A stretch of DNA of 64,000 nucleotides from Pseudooceanicola onchidii (GCF_004959925.1 NZ_SPUW01000001.1:868001-932000); one strand, 5' to 3'. Shown: positions 18,417 to 28,427, numbered from the stretch's first letter. Numbers and translations are program-made. Notes: generated by a model not told the origin, from the sequence alone.

Positions 18417-18644
18417 ATGGCGCTCAGTTACAAGGCACGGCGACGCTGGTCCCTGATCATCCTGGTGATCGGCCTGCCGCTCTATATCATCATCGCGGTG
18501 AATGTCGTGGCGCTGTTCGACCGGCCGAGCATCCTGGTCGAACTGCTGATCTACACGCTGCTGGGCGTGGCCTGGGCGATCCCGCTGCGCGCGGTGTTCA
18601 AGGGGGTGGGCAAGGCCGACCCCGACGCGCCCGATCAGGACTGA
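18417..18644 (+). CDS. DUF2842 small membrane protein
   Basis: A 75-residue protein with two transmembrane helices (about residues 11-31 and 40-60), starting MALSYKARRRWSLIILVIG, which is the recognisable DUF2842 pattern of alphaproteobacteria. AAGGAGAGG precedes the ATG at 18417; an earlier in-frame ATG at 18387 is not needed. Function unknown. Confidence 0.82.
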   Translation: MALSYKARRRWSLIILVIGLPLYIIIAVNVVALFDRPSILVELLIYTLLGVAWAIPLRAVFKGVGKADPDAPDQD

Positions 18645-18731
18645 CCGCGCAGGCCCGGTATTTCATCCCAACCGATTGCCTTTCAGGGACTTGGCCTGTC
18701 AGATGCGCCGACCAAGCTCGGACCCTCATTC

Positions 18732-19934
18732 ATGCGCCCCGCCACATCGCCGCCGCACCTCTGGACCCTCATCCTTCTGACGGGAAACTCGGTCCTCACG
18801 CTCAACATGTTCCTGCCCTCGCTGCCCCACATGGCCGAGGATTTCGGCGTCTCCTATGCCGTGATGAGCCTGGCCGTGGGGGGATATCTTCTGATCACCG
18901 GCTTCGCGCAGTTGATCTTCGGCCCGCTGTCCGACCGCTATGGCCGCCGCCCGGTGATCCTGACCGGCATGGCGATCTTCACCCTGGCCTCGCTGGTTTG
19001 TGCCCTGACCGAAAACTTCGCGGTCTTCCTGGCCGGGCGTCTGTTCCAATGCGCCTCGGCCACCGGGCTGGCGCTGTCGCGCGCCGTCATCCGCGACCAG
19101 TTCGAGGAACGCGAAGCCGCGACCAAGATCGCCACCGTGGCCATGATCATGGCCATTGCCCCGATGCTGGGACCGGCCCTTGGCGGCGTGCTGGACACCG
19201 TCTTTGGCTGGCGGGCAAACTTTGTCCTCTATGCGTCGGCGGGGGCCACGCTGTTCATCCTGTGCTGGTTCGACCTTGGCGAAACGCATCTGAAGAAATC
19301 CGCCACCTTCGGCGCGCAGTTCCGCGAATACCCCGAACTTCTGCGATCAAGACGCTTCTGGGGCTATGCCCTCTGCGCAGCCTTCTCGGTCGCGACCTTC
19401 CACATCTTCGTTGCCGGCGCACCGCTCGTCGTGGCCGCGACCTTCGACATGGGATCGGCCGAACTGGGCGTCTACATGGGCACGATCACCCTGGGCTTCA
19501 TCCTGGGCTCGGGCATCTCAAGCCGGATGTCGCACCGCTATCAGCTGTCGACCATGATGATCGCGGGCCGGCTGCTGGCGGTCGCCGGGCTGGGCCTGCC
19601 GGCCCTTGCCATCGCGGCGGGTCATGTCTCGCTTCCGCTGTTTTTCGGGGCGATGATCCTGTCGGGGATGGGCAACGGCATGACCACCCCCAATGCCAAC
19701 ACCGGGTCGATGTCGGTCAGGCCGCATATCGCCGGCAGCGCCTCGGGGTTTTCGTCGGCGCTGATCGTCTTTGTCGGGGCGTTCGGCACGACGCTTGGCG
19801 GCGCGTTGGTCAGTGCGGAAAACGGCGCGCTTGTCCTGCCGGTGCTGATGTGCGCCGCCAGTGTCATTGGCCTTGTGGCGGCCCTGTCCGTCCGCGCCAT
19901 CGACCAGGCCGAGGCCCGCGCGCGCGGCGCCTGA
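18732..19934 (+). CDS. Bcr/CflA-type MFS drug efflux transporter
   Basis: A 400-residue major facilitator protein with about 12 transmembrane helices. The loop-2/3 motif GPLSDRYGRRPV and the motif C-like GPALGG at the end of TM5 mark a drug:H+ antiporter of the Bcr/CflA group. It is expected to extrude toxic compounds across the inner membrane; the substrate is not predictable. It lies convergent to valS, with a REP-like element between them. Confidence 0.87.
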   Translation: MRPATSPPHLWTLILLTGNSVLTLNMFLPSLPHMAEDFGVSYAVMSLAVGGYLLITGFAQLIFGPLSDRYGRRPVILTGMAIFTLASLVCALTENFAVFLAGRLFQCASATGLALSRAVIRDQFEEREAATKIATVAMIMAIAPMLGPALGGVLDTVFGWRANFVLYASAGATLFILCWFDLGETHLKKSATFGAQFREYPELLRSRRFWGYALCAAFSVATFHIFVAGAPLVVAATFDMGSAELGVYMGTITLGFILGSGISSRMSHRYQLSTMMIAGRLLAVAGLGLPALAIAAGHVSLPLFFGAMILSGMGNGMTTPNANTGSMSVRPHIAGSASGFSSALIVFVGAFGTTLGGALVSAENGALVLPVLMCAASVIGLVAALSVRAIDQAEARARGA

Positions 19935-19995
19935 TCTTCTTCTGGTCCCAAATACCTCGGGGGAGTCCGCAGGACGGGGGCAGCGCCCCCATCCC
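19934..19995 (-). repeat. REP-like intergenic element, copy 1
   Basis: On the minus strand, GGGGGCGCTGCCCCC leads into a C/G-rich stretch, then GAGGTATTTGGGACC and a purine-rich AGAAGAAGA tail. The same layout (GGGGGC, a second GC-rich hairpin half, GAGTATTT, CA..AAGA.GAAG) recurs at 39639-39682 on the plus strand. The GGGGGC-AGC-GCCCCC hairpin can also serve as terminator between the convergent MFS and valS genes. Confidence 0.55.
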
Positions 19996-20006
19996 GGCCC
20001 GAAGCG

Positions 20007-23000
20007 TCAGCCCAGTTCCGCCATCCGTGCGAGGGCGGCCTTCAGCTTGGCTTCCTCGTCCTTGCGCGCGGCCAGGTTGTCGCGGGCTTCCGCCACGATC
20101 TCCTCGGGGGCGCTTTCGGCGAACTTGGGGTTGTTCAGCCGACCTTCCAGCCCGCCGATCTCCTTGCCCAGCTTGGCCAGCGACTTTTCCAGCCGCTCCC
20201 GCTCCTGCGCCACGTCAATGACGTCGGCCAGCGGCAGACCAAAGGTCGCGCCCTCGGCCGCGATGGTCACCGTGCCCTTGGGGAAGGTTTCCACCCAGGT
20301 CAGGCTGTCGACCCGCGCCAGCCGCTTGATCAGCGGCTCGTTGCGCGCCCAGGCCCCCTGTTGCGGCTCGCCCCAGTCGCTGACGACCAGCGGAACGTGC
20401 AAGCCCGCGGGGACGTGCATCTGCGCCCGCACCGACCGGATGTCCTCGATCAGGCTGATCGCCCAGTTCATCTCGTGATCCGCCTCTGCGTCGATCAGAT
20501 CGGCGCCATAGACCGGCCAGTCGGCGTGGATCAGCATCTTCGGCCGCGATCCGGTCGCCGACCACAGCTCTTCTGTGATGAAGGGCATGATCGGATGCAG
20601 CAGGATCATGCACTGATCCAGCACCCAGCCCATGACGCGCTGCGTCTCGGCGCGCTCAGCGGCGTCCTCGGCCAGCAGGGGCTTGGCGAATTCGACGTAC
20701 CAGTCGCAGACCTTGCCCCAGACGAACCGGTAAAGCGCCGAGGCCGCGTCATCGAAACGATAGGCGGCCAGCGCCGCATCCACGGTTTCGCGCACCCGGG
20801 CGGTTTCCCCAAGGATCCAGCGGTTCACGGTGGCCACGGCCTCGGGCACATCCGACCCCGGAGCCCCGTGGTCATAGACGCCGTTCATCTCGGCAAAGCG
20901 GGTGGCGTTCCACAGCTTGGTGCCGAAGTTCCGATAGCCCGCGATCCGCTGCGCATCCAGCTTCAGCACCCCACCAAGCGAGGCCATCGCGGCATTGGCA
21001 AACCGCAGCGCATCGGCGCCGTATTCGTCGATGATCTCAAGCGGGTCGATGACATTGCCGACGGTCTTGGACATCTTCTTGCCCTTCGCGTCACGCACCA
21101 GCCCGTGCAGGTAGACGTCCGAGAACGGCTTCTGGTCGACCACGGCCAGCTGCATCATCATCATCCTCGCGACCCAGAAGAACAGGATGTCCTGCCCGGT
21201 CACCAGCACCGAGGTCGGGAAGTATTTCGCCAGCGCCTCGGTCTGGTCGGGCCAGCCAAGCGTGCCGATCGGCCAGAGCCCCGACGAGAACCAGGTGTCC
21301 AGAACGTCCTGATCGCGCCAGACCGGGTAGACCAGGTCGGTCGGGTTCTGCGTCGTGGTGTAGGTGGCAAGCGCCTGCGCCAGCGTTTCGCGCGCGGTGG
21401 CGCGGTCTGCGACCTCGACCACGCGGGCGTGGGACAGGGGCGTCGGCAGGTTGAACAGCACGTCGTCGAACTTGGCCTTCACCGTGTCGAAGTCATGCGC
21501 GCAATGCAGGTGTTCCTCGCCGCGCAGCAGGTGCTGGTCCGAAAGCAGGCGGGTGATTTCCACCATGTCGAGCGCGCCGTCGGCCTCGTCGTCATGGAAG
21601 CCTTCGCGCGCCAGGTCGAACCCGTACCAGACGGGGATCTGGTGCCCCCACCACAGCTGGCGCGAGATGCACCAGGGTTCGATGTTTTCCAGCCAATGAT
21701 AATAGGTCTTCTCGCCGCTCTCGGGCATGATCCGCACATCGCCGTTTCTGACGGCATCCAACGCGGGGCCGACGATCTTTTCGGCATCCACGAACCACTG
21801 GTCCGTCAGCATCGGTTCGATCACGACCTTCGACCGGTCGCCGAAAGGCTGCATGATCGCCTTGGCCTCGACCAGGGGCACCTGCAGCGCCGCGCCTTCC
21901 GCGTCGGGTTTCAGCGCCGCCTTGCCCAGTCGCACGTCATCGGCGCGGGTGGTCACGGCCAGGCCTTCGGTGGTGATCTCTTCAACCACGCGGGCCCGCG
22001 CCTCCATCCGGTCGAGGCCGCGCAGGTGATCGGGCACCAGGTTCAGCGTGTCGACCTCGGCCTCGGTGAACGCGTCCCCGTTGGCGATCGCCTGCGCACG
22101 GGCGGCACAGGTGGCATAGTCGTCGCCGTCGTCGCGCATGTGCGCGGTCGTGTCCATCAGGCGATAGAGGGGGATGCCCCCGCGCTGCGCCACGCCATAG
22201 TCGTTGAAGTCATGCGCGCCGGTGATCTTCACTGCGCCCGAACCGAAATTCTTGTCCGGGTATTCGTCGGTGATGATCGGGATCAGGCGGCGGTGTTCCT
22301 TGGGCCCGACCGGGATTTCGCACAGCTTGCCGACGATCGGCGCATAGCGTTCGTCCGACGGATGCACCGCGACCGCGCCATCGCCCAGCATCGTCTCGGG
22401 CCGCGTCGTCGCGATCGAGATATAGTCGCGTGTCTCGCGCAGGGTGACGTTGCCGTCTTCGTCCTTCTCGACGTATTCATAGGTCTCGCCACCGGCCAGC
22501 GGGTACTTGAAGTGCCACATGTGCCCGGCGACTTCGACGTTTTCGACCTCAAGGTCCGAAATCGCGGTCTCAAAGTGCGGGTCCCAGTTCACCAGCCGCT
22601 TGCCGCGATAGATCAGCCCCTTGTCGAACATGTCGACAAAGACCTTGATGACGGCATCATGGAAATTCGCCGTCACCGTGTCGCGGTCCGGATCGCCCGC
22701 CGCGCCGCCCATGGTGAAGGCTTCGCGCGACCAGTCGGCCGAGGCGCCAAGGCGTTTCAGCTGGCCGATGATCGTGCCGCGCGTCTTCACCTTCTGCTGC
22801 CAGACGCGTTCGATAAAGGCTTCGCGGCCCATCTCGCGGCGCGAGGGTTCGCCGTTCGCGGCCATCTCGCGTTCAGTCACCAGTTGCGTCGCGATGCCCG
22901 CGTGGTCTGTCCCCGGCTGCCACAGCGTGTCGTAGCCCTGCATGCGTTTCCACCGGATCAGGATGTCCTGCAGCGTATTATTGAAGGCGTGCCCGACATG

Positions 23001-23153
23001 CAGCGATCCTGTCACGTTCGGCGGCGGGATCATGATCGAAAAGGCATCCGTGCGCGAGGCATTGGCGCCGGCCTTGAAGGCCCCGCTCTCTTCCCACGTC
23101 TTGTAGATGCGGTCTTCGGCCTCGGCCGCGTTGAAGGTCTTGTCCATCGCCAT
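20007..23153 (-). CDS. valS: Valyl-tRNA synthetase
   Basis: A 1048-residue class I aminoacyl-tRNA synthetase that charges tRNA-Val and edits threonine. The HIGH signature appears as LHVGHAFN, the KMSKS loop as [11 protein letters not shown], and the connective editing domain lies between. The C-terminal 65 residues form the tRNA-binding coiled coil ([20 protein letters not shown]). I chose ATG 23153 with AGAGG 8 nt upstream; ATG 23147 is a near alternative, and the frame open to 23240 is not conserved. Confidence 0.96.
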   Translation of the reverse strand: MAMDKTFNAAEAEDRIYKTWEESGAFKAGANASRTDAFSIMIPPPNVTGSLHVGHAFNNTLQDILIRWKRMQGYDTLWQPGTDHAGIATQLVTEREMAANGEPSRREMGREAFIERVWQQKVKTRGTIIGQLKRLGASADWSREAFTMGGAAGDPDRDTVTANFHDAVIKVFVDMFDKGLIYRGKRLVNWDPHFETAISDLEVENVEVAGHMWHFKYPLAGGETYEYVEKDEDGNVTLRETRDYISIATTRPETMLGDGAVAVHPSDERYAPIVGKLCEIPVGPKEHRRLIPIITDEYPDKNFGSGAVKITGAHDFNDYGVAQRGGIPLYRLMDTTAHMRDDGDDYATCAARAQAIANGDAFTEAEVDTLNLVPDHLRGLDRMEARARVVEEITTEGLAVTTRADDVRLGKAALKPDAEGAALQVPLVEAKAIMQPFGDRSKVVIEPMLTDQWFVDAEKIVGPALDAVRNGDVRIMPESGEKTYYHWLENIEPWCISRQLWWGHQIPVWYGFDLAREGFHDDEADGALDMVEITRLLSDQHLLRGEEHLHCAHDFDTVKAKFDDVLFNLPTPLSHARVVEVADRATARETLAQALATYTTTQNPTDLVYPVWRDQDVLDTWFSSGLWPIGTLGWPDQTEALAKYFPTSVLVTGQDILFFWVARMMMMQLAVVDQKPFSDVYLHGLVRDAKGKKMSKTVGNVIDPLEIIDEYGADALRFANAAMASLGGVLKLDAQRIAGYRNFGTKLWNATRFAEMNGVYDHGAPGSDVPEAVATVNRWILGETARVRETVDAALAAYRFDDAASALYRFVWGKVCDWYVEFAKPLLAEDAAERAETQRVMGWVLDQCMILLHPIMPFITEELWSATGSRPKMLIHADWPVYGADLIDAEADHEMNWAISLIEDIRSVRAQMHVPAGLHVPLVVSDWGEPQQGAWARNEPLIKRLARVDSLTWVETFPKGTVTIAAEGATFGLPLADVIDVAQERERLEKSLAKLGKEIGGLEGRLNNPKFAESAPEEIVAEARDNLAARKDEEAKLKAALARMAELG

Positions 23154-23288
23154 GATCGTCGCCTCTTGTTCGTCCGCGCCGGAATAGCCAATCCGGGCGG
23201 AGAGGGGAAGGCGCGAGTTCACAAGGAGAGGTAGGCGCAAGGCGGCCGAGGGCGAGGGTGCGCGCCATGATCGGTGTCGATCGCGACC

Positions 23289-23723
23289 CTACCGCCCCCG
23301 ATCCAGCTTCTGCGACAGGTGGATCAGGCTTTCGGTCGACCGCACACCGCGCGCCATCACGATCTGGTCCAGCGCATCGTTGATCCGTTCGGTCGTATCC
23401 GCCGACATCTGCACCATCAGGTCGTAGCGCCCGGATGTCGTGTGCACGCTGTCCACCTCGCGCAGGGCGGTCAGCCGCTTGAGCACCTCTGGCTCACTGC
23501 GCGGTTCGATCCCCAGAAGCACCGTCGCCCGCACGCCCGGGCGCACCGATCCGCCAAGGCGCAGGGTGTAGCCCGCGATCACGCCGGTATCCTCCATCCG
23601 TTCGATCCGGGCCTGCACGGTCGATCGCGCCAGCCCCAGATCCCGCGCCAGATCGGCGACCGGACGACGGGCGTGGTCGGACAGGGCGGTCAGGATGCGG
23701 CGGTCGGTTTCGTCGATTTGCAT
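23289..23723 (-). CDS. Lrp/AsnC family transcriptional regulator
   Basis: A 144-residue regulator with an N-terminal winged helix-turn-helix (MQIDETDRRILTALSD to STVQARIERMEDTGVIAGY) and a C-terminal RAM ligand domain (SVHTTSGRYDLMVQM). The start at 23723 gives the usual family N-terminus; ATG 23744 is an alternative. Its promoter region is shared with the divergent decarboxylase gene (107 nt between starts), so it probably controls that gene and itself in response to an amino acid. Confidence 0.85.
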   Translation of the reverse strand: MQIDETDRRILTALSDHARRPVADLARDLGLARSTVQARIERMEDTGVIAGYTLRLGGSVRPGVRATVLLGIEPRSEPEVLKRLTALREVDSVHTTSGRYDLMVQMSADTTERINDALDQIVMARGVRSTESLIHLSQKLDRGR

Positions 23724-23829
23724 TGGGCTACCGTCAATCTGCATGAAAACTCGGGTAGTATAGTCGATCTGCTTGGTGATTTCGACAGGTATCAGCGGCA
23801 TTTTCAACGTCACTGCCACAGGAGATACC

Positions 23830-24948
23830 ATGAAACACGCCCCCCTGACGACACCGCGCGACCACCTGATGACCCATACGCCCGACGCGCCGGTGCTGTT
23901 TTTCAGCCCCGAACGGCTGAATGCCTCGGCGCGCGCGTTTCTGACCGGCTTTCCCGGCCTGACCTCCTATGCGGTCAAGGCGAACCCCGACCGCAACGTG
24001 CTGGAAAACCTTGTCGCCGCCGGGATCACCACCTTCGATGTCGCTTCTCCGGCCGAGATGGAGGCCGTGCGCGCCGTGCATCCCGGGGCCGTGCTGCACT
24101 ACAACAACCCCGTCCGCTCCGACGCCGAAATCGCGGCGGCCCGGGCCCATGGCATCGCCTCGGCCTCGGTCGACGACATCGCGGGGCTCGACGCCATCGC
24201 GCCGCTTGGCTGCGAAGTCGCCGTGCGGTTCAAGCTGCCGGTGAAGGGCGCGGCCTATGATTTCGGCGAGAAATTCGGCGCCACCCCAGATGAGGCCGAA
24301 GACCTGCTGCGCCGCGCCCATGCGCTTGGCCTGCCGCTGGCGATGACCTTCCACCCCGGCACGCAGTGCACCGATCCCGAAGCCTGGGTCGCCTATATCC
24401 ATGAGGCCGCGCGCATCGCGGATCGCGCCGGTGTCCGGCTGGACCGGCTGAACGTGGGCGGCGGTTTCCCGGCGCATCGCACCGGCGTGGCCCCTGACCT
24501 GGACCGGATCTTCGCCCGCATCGCCGAAGCGACGTCCGAAGCCTTCGGGCCGGACGCCCCCGCGCTGGTCTGCGAACCCGGCCGCGCCATGGTGGCCGAG
24601 GCCTTCTGCCTGGCCACCCGCGTCAAGGCGCTGCGCCGGGGCGGGGCGATCGTGGTGAACGACGGTGTCTATGGCGGCCTGTCCGAACAGCGCGACATCG
24701 GCCCGACAGACCGCCTGACGATCCTGTCGTCCGACGGCGTGACGCGCCGCGGCGCCCCCGTGGCCCGCGTGGTCTACGGCCCGACCTGCGACTCGCTTGA
24801 CCGGCTGCCGCATCCGGTGCCGCTGCCCGAGGATCTTTCGGTTGGCGATTACCTGATCTTCAGCGGCCTTGGCGCCTATTCGCTGTCGATCGCGACGCGG
24901 TTCAATGGCTACGGGCTTGATGCGCCCGTGGCGGTCGCAGCGTTCTAG
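23830..24948 (+). CDS. Type III (alanine racemase-fold) PLP decarboxylase, ornithine decarboxylase-like
   Basis: A 372-residue fold-III PLP enzyme. The PLP lysine is Lys50 in SYAVKANPD, the glycine loop is NVGGGFP, the phosphate contact is in CEPGRAMV, and the catalytic cysteine is in YGPTCDSLD. The best fit is eukaryote-like ornithine/lysine decarboxylase, making putrescine or cadaverine. AGGAGA 6 nt before ATG 23830 sets the start. The divergent Lrp regulator points to amino-acid-responsive control. Putrescine from this enzyme could be a substrate of the ligase cluster at 2.8-6.2 kb, though the two loci are far apart. Confidence 0.85.
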   Translation: MKHAPLTTPRDHLMTHTPDAPVLFFSPERLNASARAFLTGFPGLTSYAVKANPDRNVLENLVAAGITTFDVASPAEMEAVRAVHPGAVLHYNNPVRSDAEIAAARAHGIASASVDDIAGLDAIAPLGCEVAVRFKLPVKGAAYDFGEKFGATPDEAEDLLRRAHALGLPLAMTFHPGTQCTDPEAWVAYIHEAARIADRAGVRLDRLNVGGGFPAHRTGVAPDLDRIFARIAEATSEAFGPDAPALVCEPGRAMVAEAFCLATRVKALRRGGAIVVNDGVYGGLSEQRDIGPTDRLTILSSDGVTRRGAPVARVVYGPTCDSLDRLPHPVPLPEDLSVGDYLIFSGLGAYSLSIATRFNGYGLDAPVAVAAF

Positions 24949-25031
24949 GCAACGGCGGTTTCCCTCTTCCTGCCTCTGGACACCCGGGCGCACCCCGCTA
25001 GTGTCGCGAGGAAGAGAAGAGGGAGCCTTCC

Positions 25032-27326
25032 ATGGAAAAGTTCGGCCGCAGCCAGTCCGTCACCCGCGTCGAAGATCAGCGTCTTCTGACCGGTCACGGC
25101 CGCTACGTCGATGATATCACGCCGGAAAATGCCCTGCATTTGTATGTTTTCCGGTCCTCGGTCGCCCATGCCAAGATCACGGACCTGGACCTGGACGACG
25201 CGCGCGCCCTGGACGGCGTGCTGCTGGTGGCCGGTGCGCAGGACCTGCATGATGCGGGCATCACCGGCGGGCTGGGCTGCGTGACGGTCAAGAACCGCGA
25301 CGGATCGACCGCCGCCAACCCCAAGCATCCCATCCTCGCCGAAGACAAGGTGCTCTGGGTCGGTCAGCCCGTCGCCATGATCGTTGCCGAAACGCCCGAA
25401 GCGGCGAAGGACGCGGCGGATCTGATCGGCTTCGATTATGAGGAACTGCCCGCGCAGATGGCGCTGTCCAAGGGCGACATCGACCTGCACGCCGAAGCGC
25501 CGGGCAACCTGGCCATCGATTACCTGCTGGGCCGCGAGGCCGAAACCAAGGCCGCCTTCGATGCCGCCGCCCATGTCGTCCGGGCCGAAGTGGTGGACAA
25601 CCGCGTCATGGTCGCCTCGCTTGAGCCGCGCGGCTGCTATGCCGAATGGCAGGGCGACCGCATCCACCTGGCGATGAACGGGCAGGGGGTCTGGGGGCCC
25701 AAGCGGGAACTGGCCCGGCTGATGGGGCTTGAGGAAGACAACGTCCGCGTCACCACGCCGGATGTGGGCGGCGGCTTCGGCATGAAGGCCAAGCTTTATC
25801 CCGAACATGTCATGGCCGCCTACGCCGCCCGGTTCCTGGACCGGCCCGTGCGCTGGATGTCCGACCGGACCGAAGCCATGCTGTCCGACAACGGCGCGCG
25901 CGACCTGACCCACGAGGTTGCCCTGGCCTTTGACGCCGATCACAAGATGCTTGGCTATCACGTGAAGACGAAATCCAACCTCGGCGCGTTCAATTCGAAC
26001 TTCGGCCAGCTGATCCAGACCTATCTTTTCGGGCGCGTGCTGATGGGGGTCTACGATTGCCAGAACGCCCTGCTCGAGGTTGAAAGCTACTATACCAACA
26101 CCACTCCGACCGATGCCTATCGCGGGGCTGGGCGGCCCGAGGCGATCTATTTGCTGGAACGCGCGATGGATTACGCCGCCCGTGACCTCGGCGTCGACGG
26201 GTGGGAGTTGCGGCGCAAGAACTTCATCAAGCCGCAAGACTTTCCGTATAAGACTGTCACGGACGAGCTTTACGATGTCGGTGATTTCAACCGCCTGCTC
26301 GACCGCGCGGCCGACCTGGCCGACCGCCCTGGCTTCGACGCCCGCCGGGCCGAGGCCGAGGCGCGCGGGCGTCTGCGCGGCATGGGGCTGTGCTATTACA
26401 TCGAAAGCATCCTCGGCGATCCCTCGGAAGGGGCAAAGGTGGAATTTCTCAAGGACGGCACGGTCAACATCTACGTCGGGACCCAGTCCAACGGGCAGGG
26501 GCATGAAACCGTCTATGCCCGCTTCCTGTCCGATCAGTCCGGCATCCCGATGGAGGATATCCGCGTCATCCAGGGCGACAGTGACCTGATCGCCCAGGGC
26601 GGCGGCACCGGCGGGTCGCGGTCGGTGACCACGCAGTCCAACGCCACGCTGGCCGTGGTCGGCACGATGGTGGAAACCTTCACGGCCTTCCTTGCCGACA
26701 AGATGAAGGTCGCGCCCGAGGACGTGAGCTTTGATGACGAAAGCTTCCGCATCAAGGGCTCGAACGCCGCGCCGACCATGCAGGACGTGGCCGAGATGGC
26801 CCGCGACGACGGCCGCGAAGATCTGCTGATGCACGAGGCGCGCGCCCAGCTGCCCGGCCGGTCCTACCCGAACGGCGCCCATGTCGCCGAGGTCGAGGTC
26901 GATCCCGAAACCGGCGAGACCGAGGTGATCGCCTACACGGTCGTCGACGATTTCGGCAATCTTATCAATCCGATGCTGGCCGAAGGTCAGGTGCACGGCG
27001 GGGTCGCGCAGGGCCTGGGCCAGGCGCTGATCGAGAATGTGACCTATGACGAGGACGGTCAGCTTCTGACCGCCAGCTTCATGGATTACGCGATGCCGCG
27101 CGCCAGTTCGATGCCCTTCGTCGGCTTCACGACCGAACCCGTGCCCTCGACCGCCAACCCCATGGGCATGAAGGGCTGCGGAGAGGCCGGGACCGTTGGC
27201 TCCATGGCGGCCGTATCGAACGCGGTGATGGATGCACTGGCGAACCGGGGCGTGACGCGGGCCGACATGCCCTTCACGCCGCGCCGCGTCTGGGAGATGC
27301 TGGGTGATGTTCAACCGGCTGAGTGA
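25032..27326 (+). CDS. CoxL-like molybdopterin-binding large subunit, form II (xanthine dehydrogenase family)
   Basis: A 764-residue molybdenum hydroxylase large subunit. The active-site segment AYRGAGR at residues 362-368 marks the form II/BMS group; true CO dehydrogenases have AYxCSFR. GGGFG at 246-250 and GCGEAG near the C-terminus (catalytic Glu) are present. Such subunits normally work with a 2Fe-2S small subunit and an FAD medium subunit, but neither gene is adjacent: upstream is the decarboxylase and downstream, overlapping by about 20 nt, a DUF2235 hydrolase. Substrate unknown; CO oxidation is unlikely. Confidence 0.88.
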   Translation: MEKFGRSQSVTRVEDQRLLTGHGRYVDDITPENALHLYVFRSSVAHAKITDLDLDDARALDGVLLVAGAQDLHDAGITGGLGCVTVKNRDGSTAANPKHPILAEDKVLWVGQPVAMIVAETPEAAKDAADLIGFDYEELPAQMALSKGDIDLHAEAPGNLAIDYLLGREAETKAAFDAAAHVVRAEVVDNRVMVASLEPRGCYAEWQGDRIHLAMNGQGVWGPKRELARLMGLEEDNVRVTTPDVGGGFGMKAKLYPEHVMAAYAARFLDRPVRWMSDRTEAMLSDNGARDLTHEVALAFDADHKMLGYHVKTKSNLGAFNSNFGQLIQTYLFGRVLMGVYDCQNALLEVESYYTNTTPTDAYRGAGRPEAIYLLERAMDYAARDLGVDGWELRRKNFIKPQDFPYKTVTDELYDVGDFNRLLDRAADLADRPGFDARRAEAEARGRLRGMGLCYYIESILGDPSEGAKVEFLKDGTVNIYVGTQSNGQGHETVYARFLSDQSGIPMEDIRVIQGDSDLIAQGGGTGGSRSVTTQSNATLAVVGTMVETFTAFLADKMKVAPEDVSFDDESFRIKGSNAAPTMQDVAEMARDDGREDLLMHEARAQLPGRSYPNGAHVAEVEVDPETGETEVIAYTVVDDFGNLINPMLAEGQVHGGVAQGLGQALIENVTYDEDGQLLTASFMDYAMPRASSMPFVGFTTEPVPSTANPMGMKGCGEAGTVGSMAAVSNAVMDALANRGVTRADMPFTPRRVWEMLGDVQPAE

Positions 27327-28377
27327 CGGCCTTCTTCGCGTTGTCCGCCCGCGCTGGCTGTTCCGCGCGCGGCGGAACGTGCCGGGCGTCCGGCGTGGGC
27401 CGGTCACCCATGTCATCATCCTTGACGGCACCATGTCCTCGATCGAGGAAGGCGAGGAAACCAATGCCGGCCTGATCTACAAGCTGCTCTCCGAGCTTAC
27501 GGGCCCCGAAATCTCGGTCTACTACGAGGGCGGGGTGCAGTGGACCAGCTGGAAGAACACCCACGAGGTCATGATGGGGCGCGGCATCAATCGCCAGATC
27601 CGCCGCGCCTACGGATATCTCGCCTCGCGCTATCGCGCCGGTGACCGGATCTACTTTTTCGGCTATTCGCGCGGCGCCTATGCCGTGCGGTCCCTGGCCG
27701 GGGTGATCGACCGCGTCGGCCTGCTGAAGGCCGAACAGGCCACCGAACGCAACGTGCAGCTGGCCTATCGTCACTACCAGTCGGGCGGGCAGGGGCCTGC
27801 CGCCCACGCCTTCGCCCGCGAATTCTGTCACGACGCCGTGACGGTCGAAATGATCGGCGCCTTCGACACGGTCAAGTCGCTTGGCCTGCGCCTGCCGCTG
27901 CTGTGGAAACTGTCGGAACCCAACCATTCGTTCCACAACCACGCGCTGGCCCGTTGCGTGCGGGCCGGGTTCCATGCGCTGGCGCTGCAGGAAAACCGCG
28001 CGGTCTATCGCCCGGTGATGTGGGCCAGCGATCCGGATTGGTCGGGTCGGCTGGAACAGGTCTGGTTCGCGGGCACCCATGGCGACGTAGGCGGCCAGCT
28101 TGGCGGCTTCGAAGAGGCGCGGGGGCTGTCGAACCTGCCGCTGGTCTGGATGCTGTTGCAGGCCGAGCTGCGTGGCCTCCCGCTGCCCGAGGGCTGGCGC
28201 CGCCGGTTTCCGATGGACGCGGATGCGCCCTCTGTCGGGATGTGGCGCGGCTGGGGCAAGATGTTCCTGATCCGCGAACGCCGCGTGATGGGCGAGGACC
28301 CGTCGGAACGTATCCACGAAAGCGCCATTGCGCGCGGGCTTCAGTTCCCTCTCGGGGTCAAGCACCACAGCGCATAA
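27307..28377 (+). CDS. DUF2235 / Tle1-like alpha/beta hydrolase
   Basis: A 356-residue cytosolic protein with a DUF2235 domain. The nucleophile elbow FFGYSRGAYAVRS (G-x-S-x-G) is followed by an Asp in GAFDTVKSLG and a His in FAGTHGDVGG. This is the catalytic domain found in type VI secretion phospholipase effectors (Tle1), but many bacteria carry stand-alone cytosolic copies. No T6SS gene is nearby and there is no signal peptide. The start overlaps the end of the coxL-like gene by 20 nt; GTG at 27304 is an alternative start one codon upstream. Substrate unknown. Confidence 0.8.
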   Translation: MFNRLSDGLLRVVRPRWLFRARRNVPGVRRGPVTHVIILDGTMSSIEEGEETNAGLIYKLLSELTGPEISVYYEGGVQWTSWKNTHEVMMGRGINRQIRRAYGYLASRYRAGDRIYFFGYSRGAYAVRSLAGVIDRVGLLKAEQATERNVQLAYRHYQSGGQGPAAHAFAREFCHDAVTVEMIGAFDTVKSLGLRLPLLWKLSEPNHSFHNHALARCVRAGFHALALQENRAVYRPVMWASDPDWSGRLEQVWFAGTHGDVGGQLGGFEEARGLSNLPLVWMLLQAELRGLPLPEGWRRRFPMDADAPSVGMWRGWGKMFLIRERRVMGEDPSERIHESAIARGLQFPLGVKHHSA

Positions 28378-28396
28378 GGGTCTGCACGGGCGGGGT

Positions 28397-28416
28397 GGTG
28401 CGTGCAAGCACGCACC
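28397..28416. terminator. Perfect inverted repeat between convergent genes
   Basis: GGTGCGTGC-AA-GCACGCACC gives 9-bp perfect arms. It lies between the stop codons of the DUF2235 gene and metF, 19 and 11 nt away, and could act as a bidirectional terminator although no T-run follows. The same kind of GGTGCGTGC arm could be part of a dispersed repeat, which only a genome scan would show. Confidence 0.45.
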
Positions 28417-28427
28417 CTACCGGTGTC

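Noticed and set aside
20361-23234. A 957-codon plus-strand frame opposite valS
   Set aside because: Shadow of valS; the composition is Arg/His/Gly-rich without domains.
25032-27326. Aerobic CO dehydrogenase CoxL
   Set aside because: The active-site loop is AYRGAGR (form II), not AYxCSFR, so CO oxidation is not supported.
24945-27464. An 839-codon open frame antisense to the CoxL-like gene
   Set aside because: High GC content keeps antisense frames open; the plus-strand protein has clear family motifs and the antisense one has none.
27307-28377. Type VI secretion effector
   Set aside because: The hydrolase domain matches Tle1-like proteins, but no VgrG, PAAR, immunity or T6SS gene is nearby.
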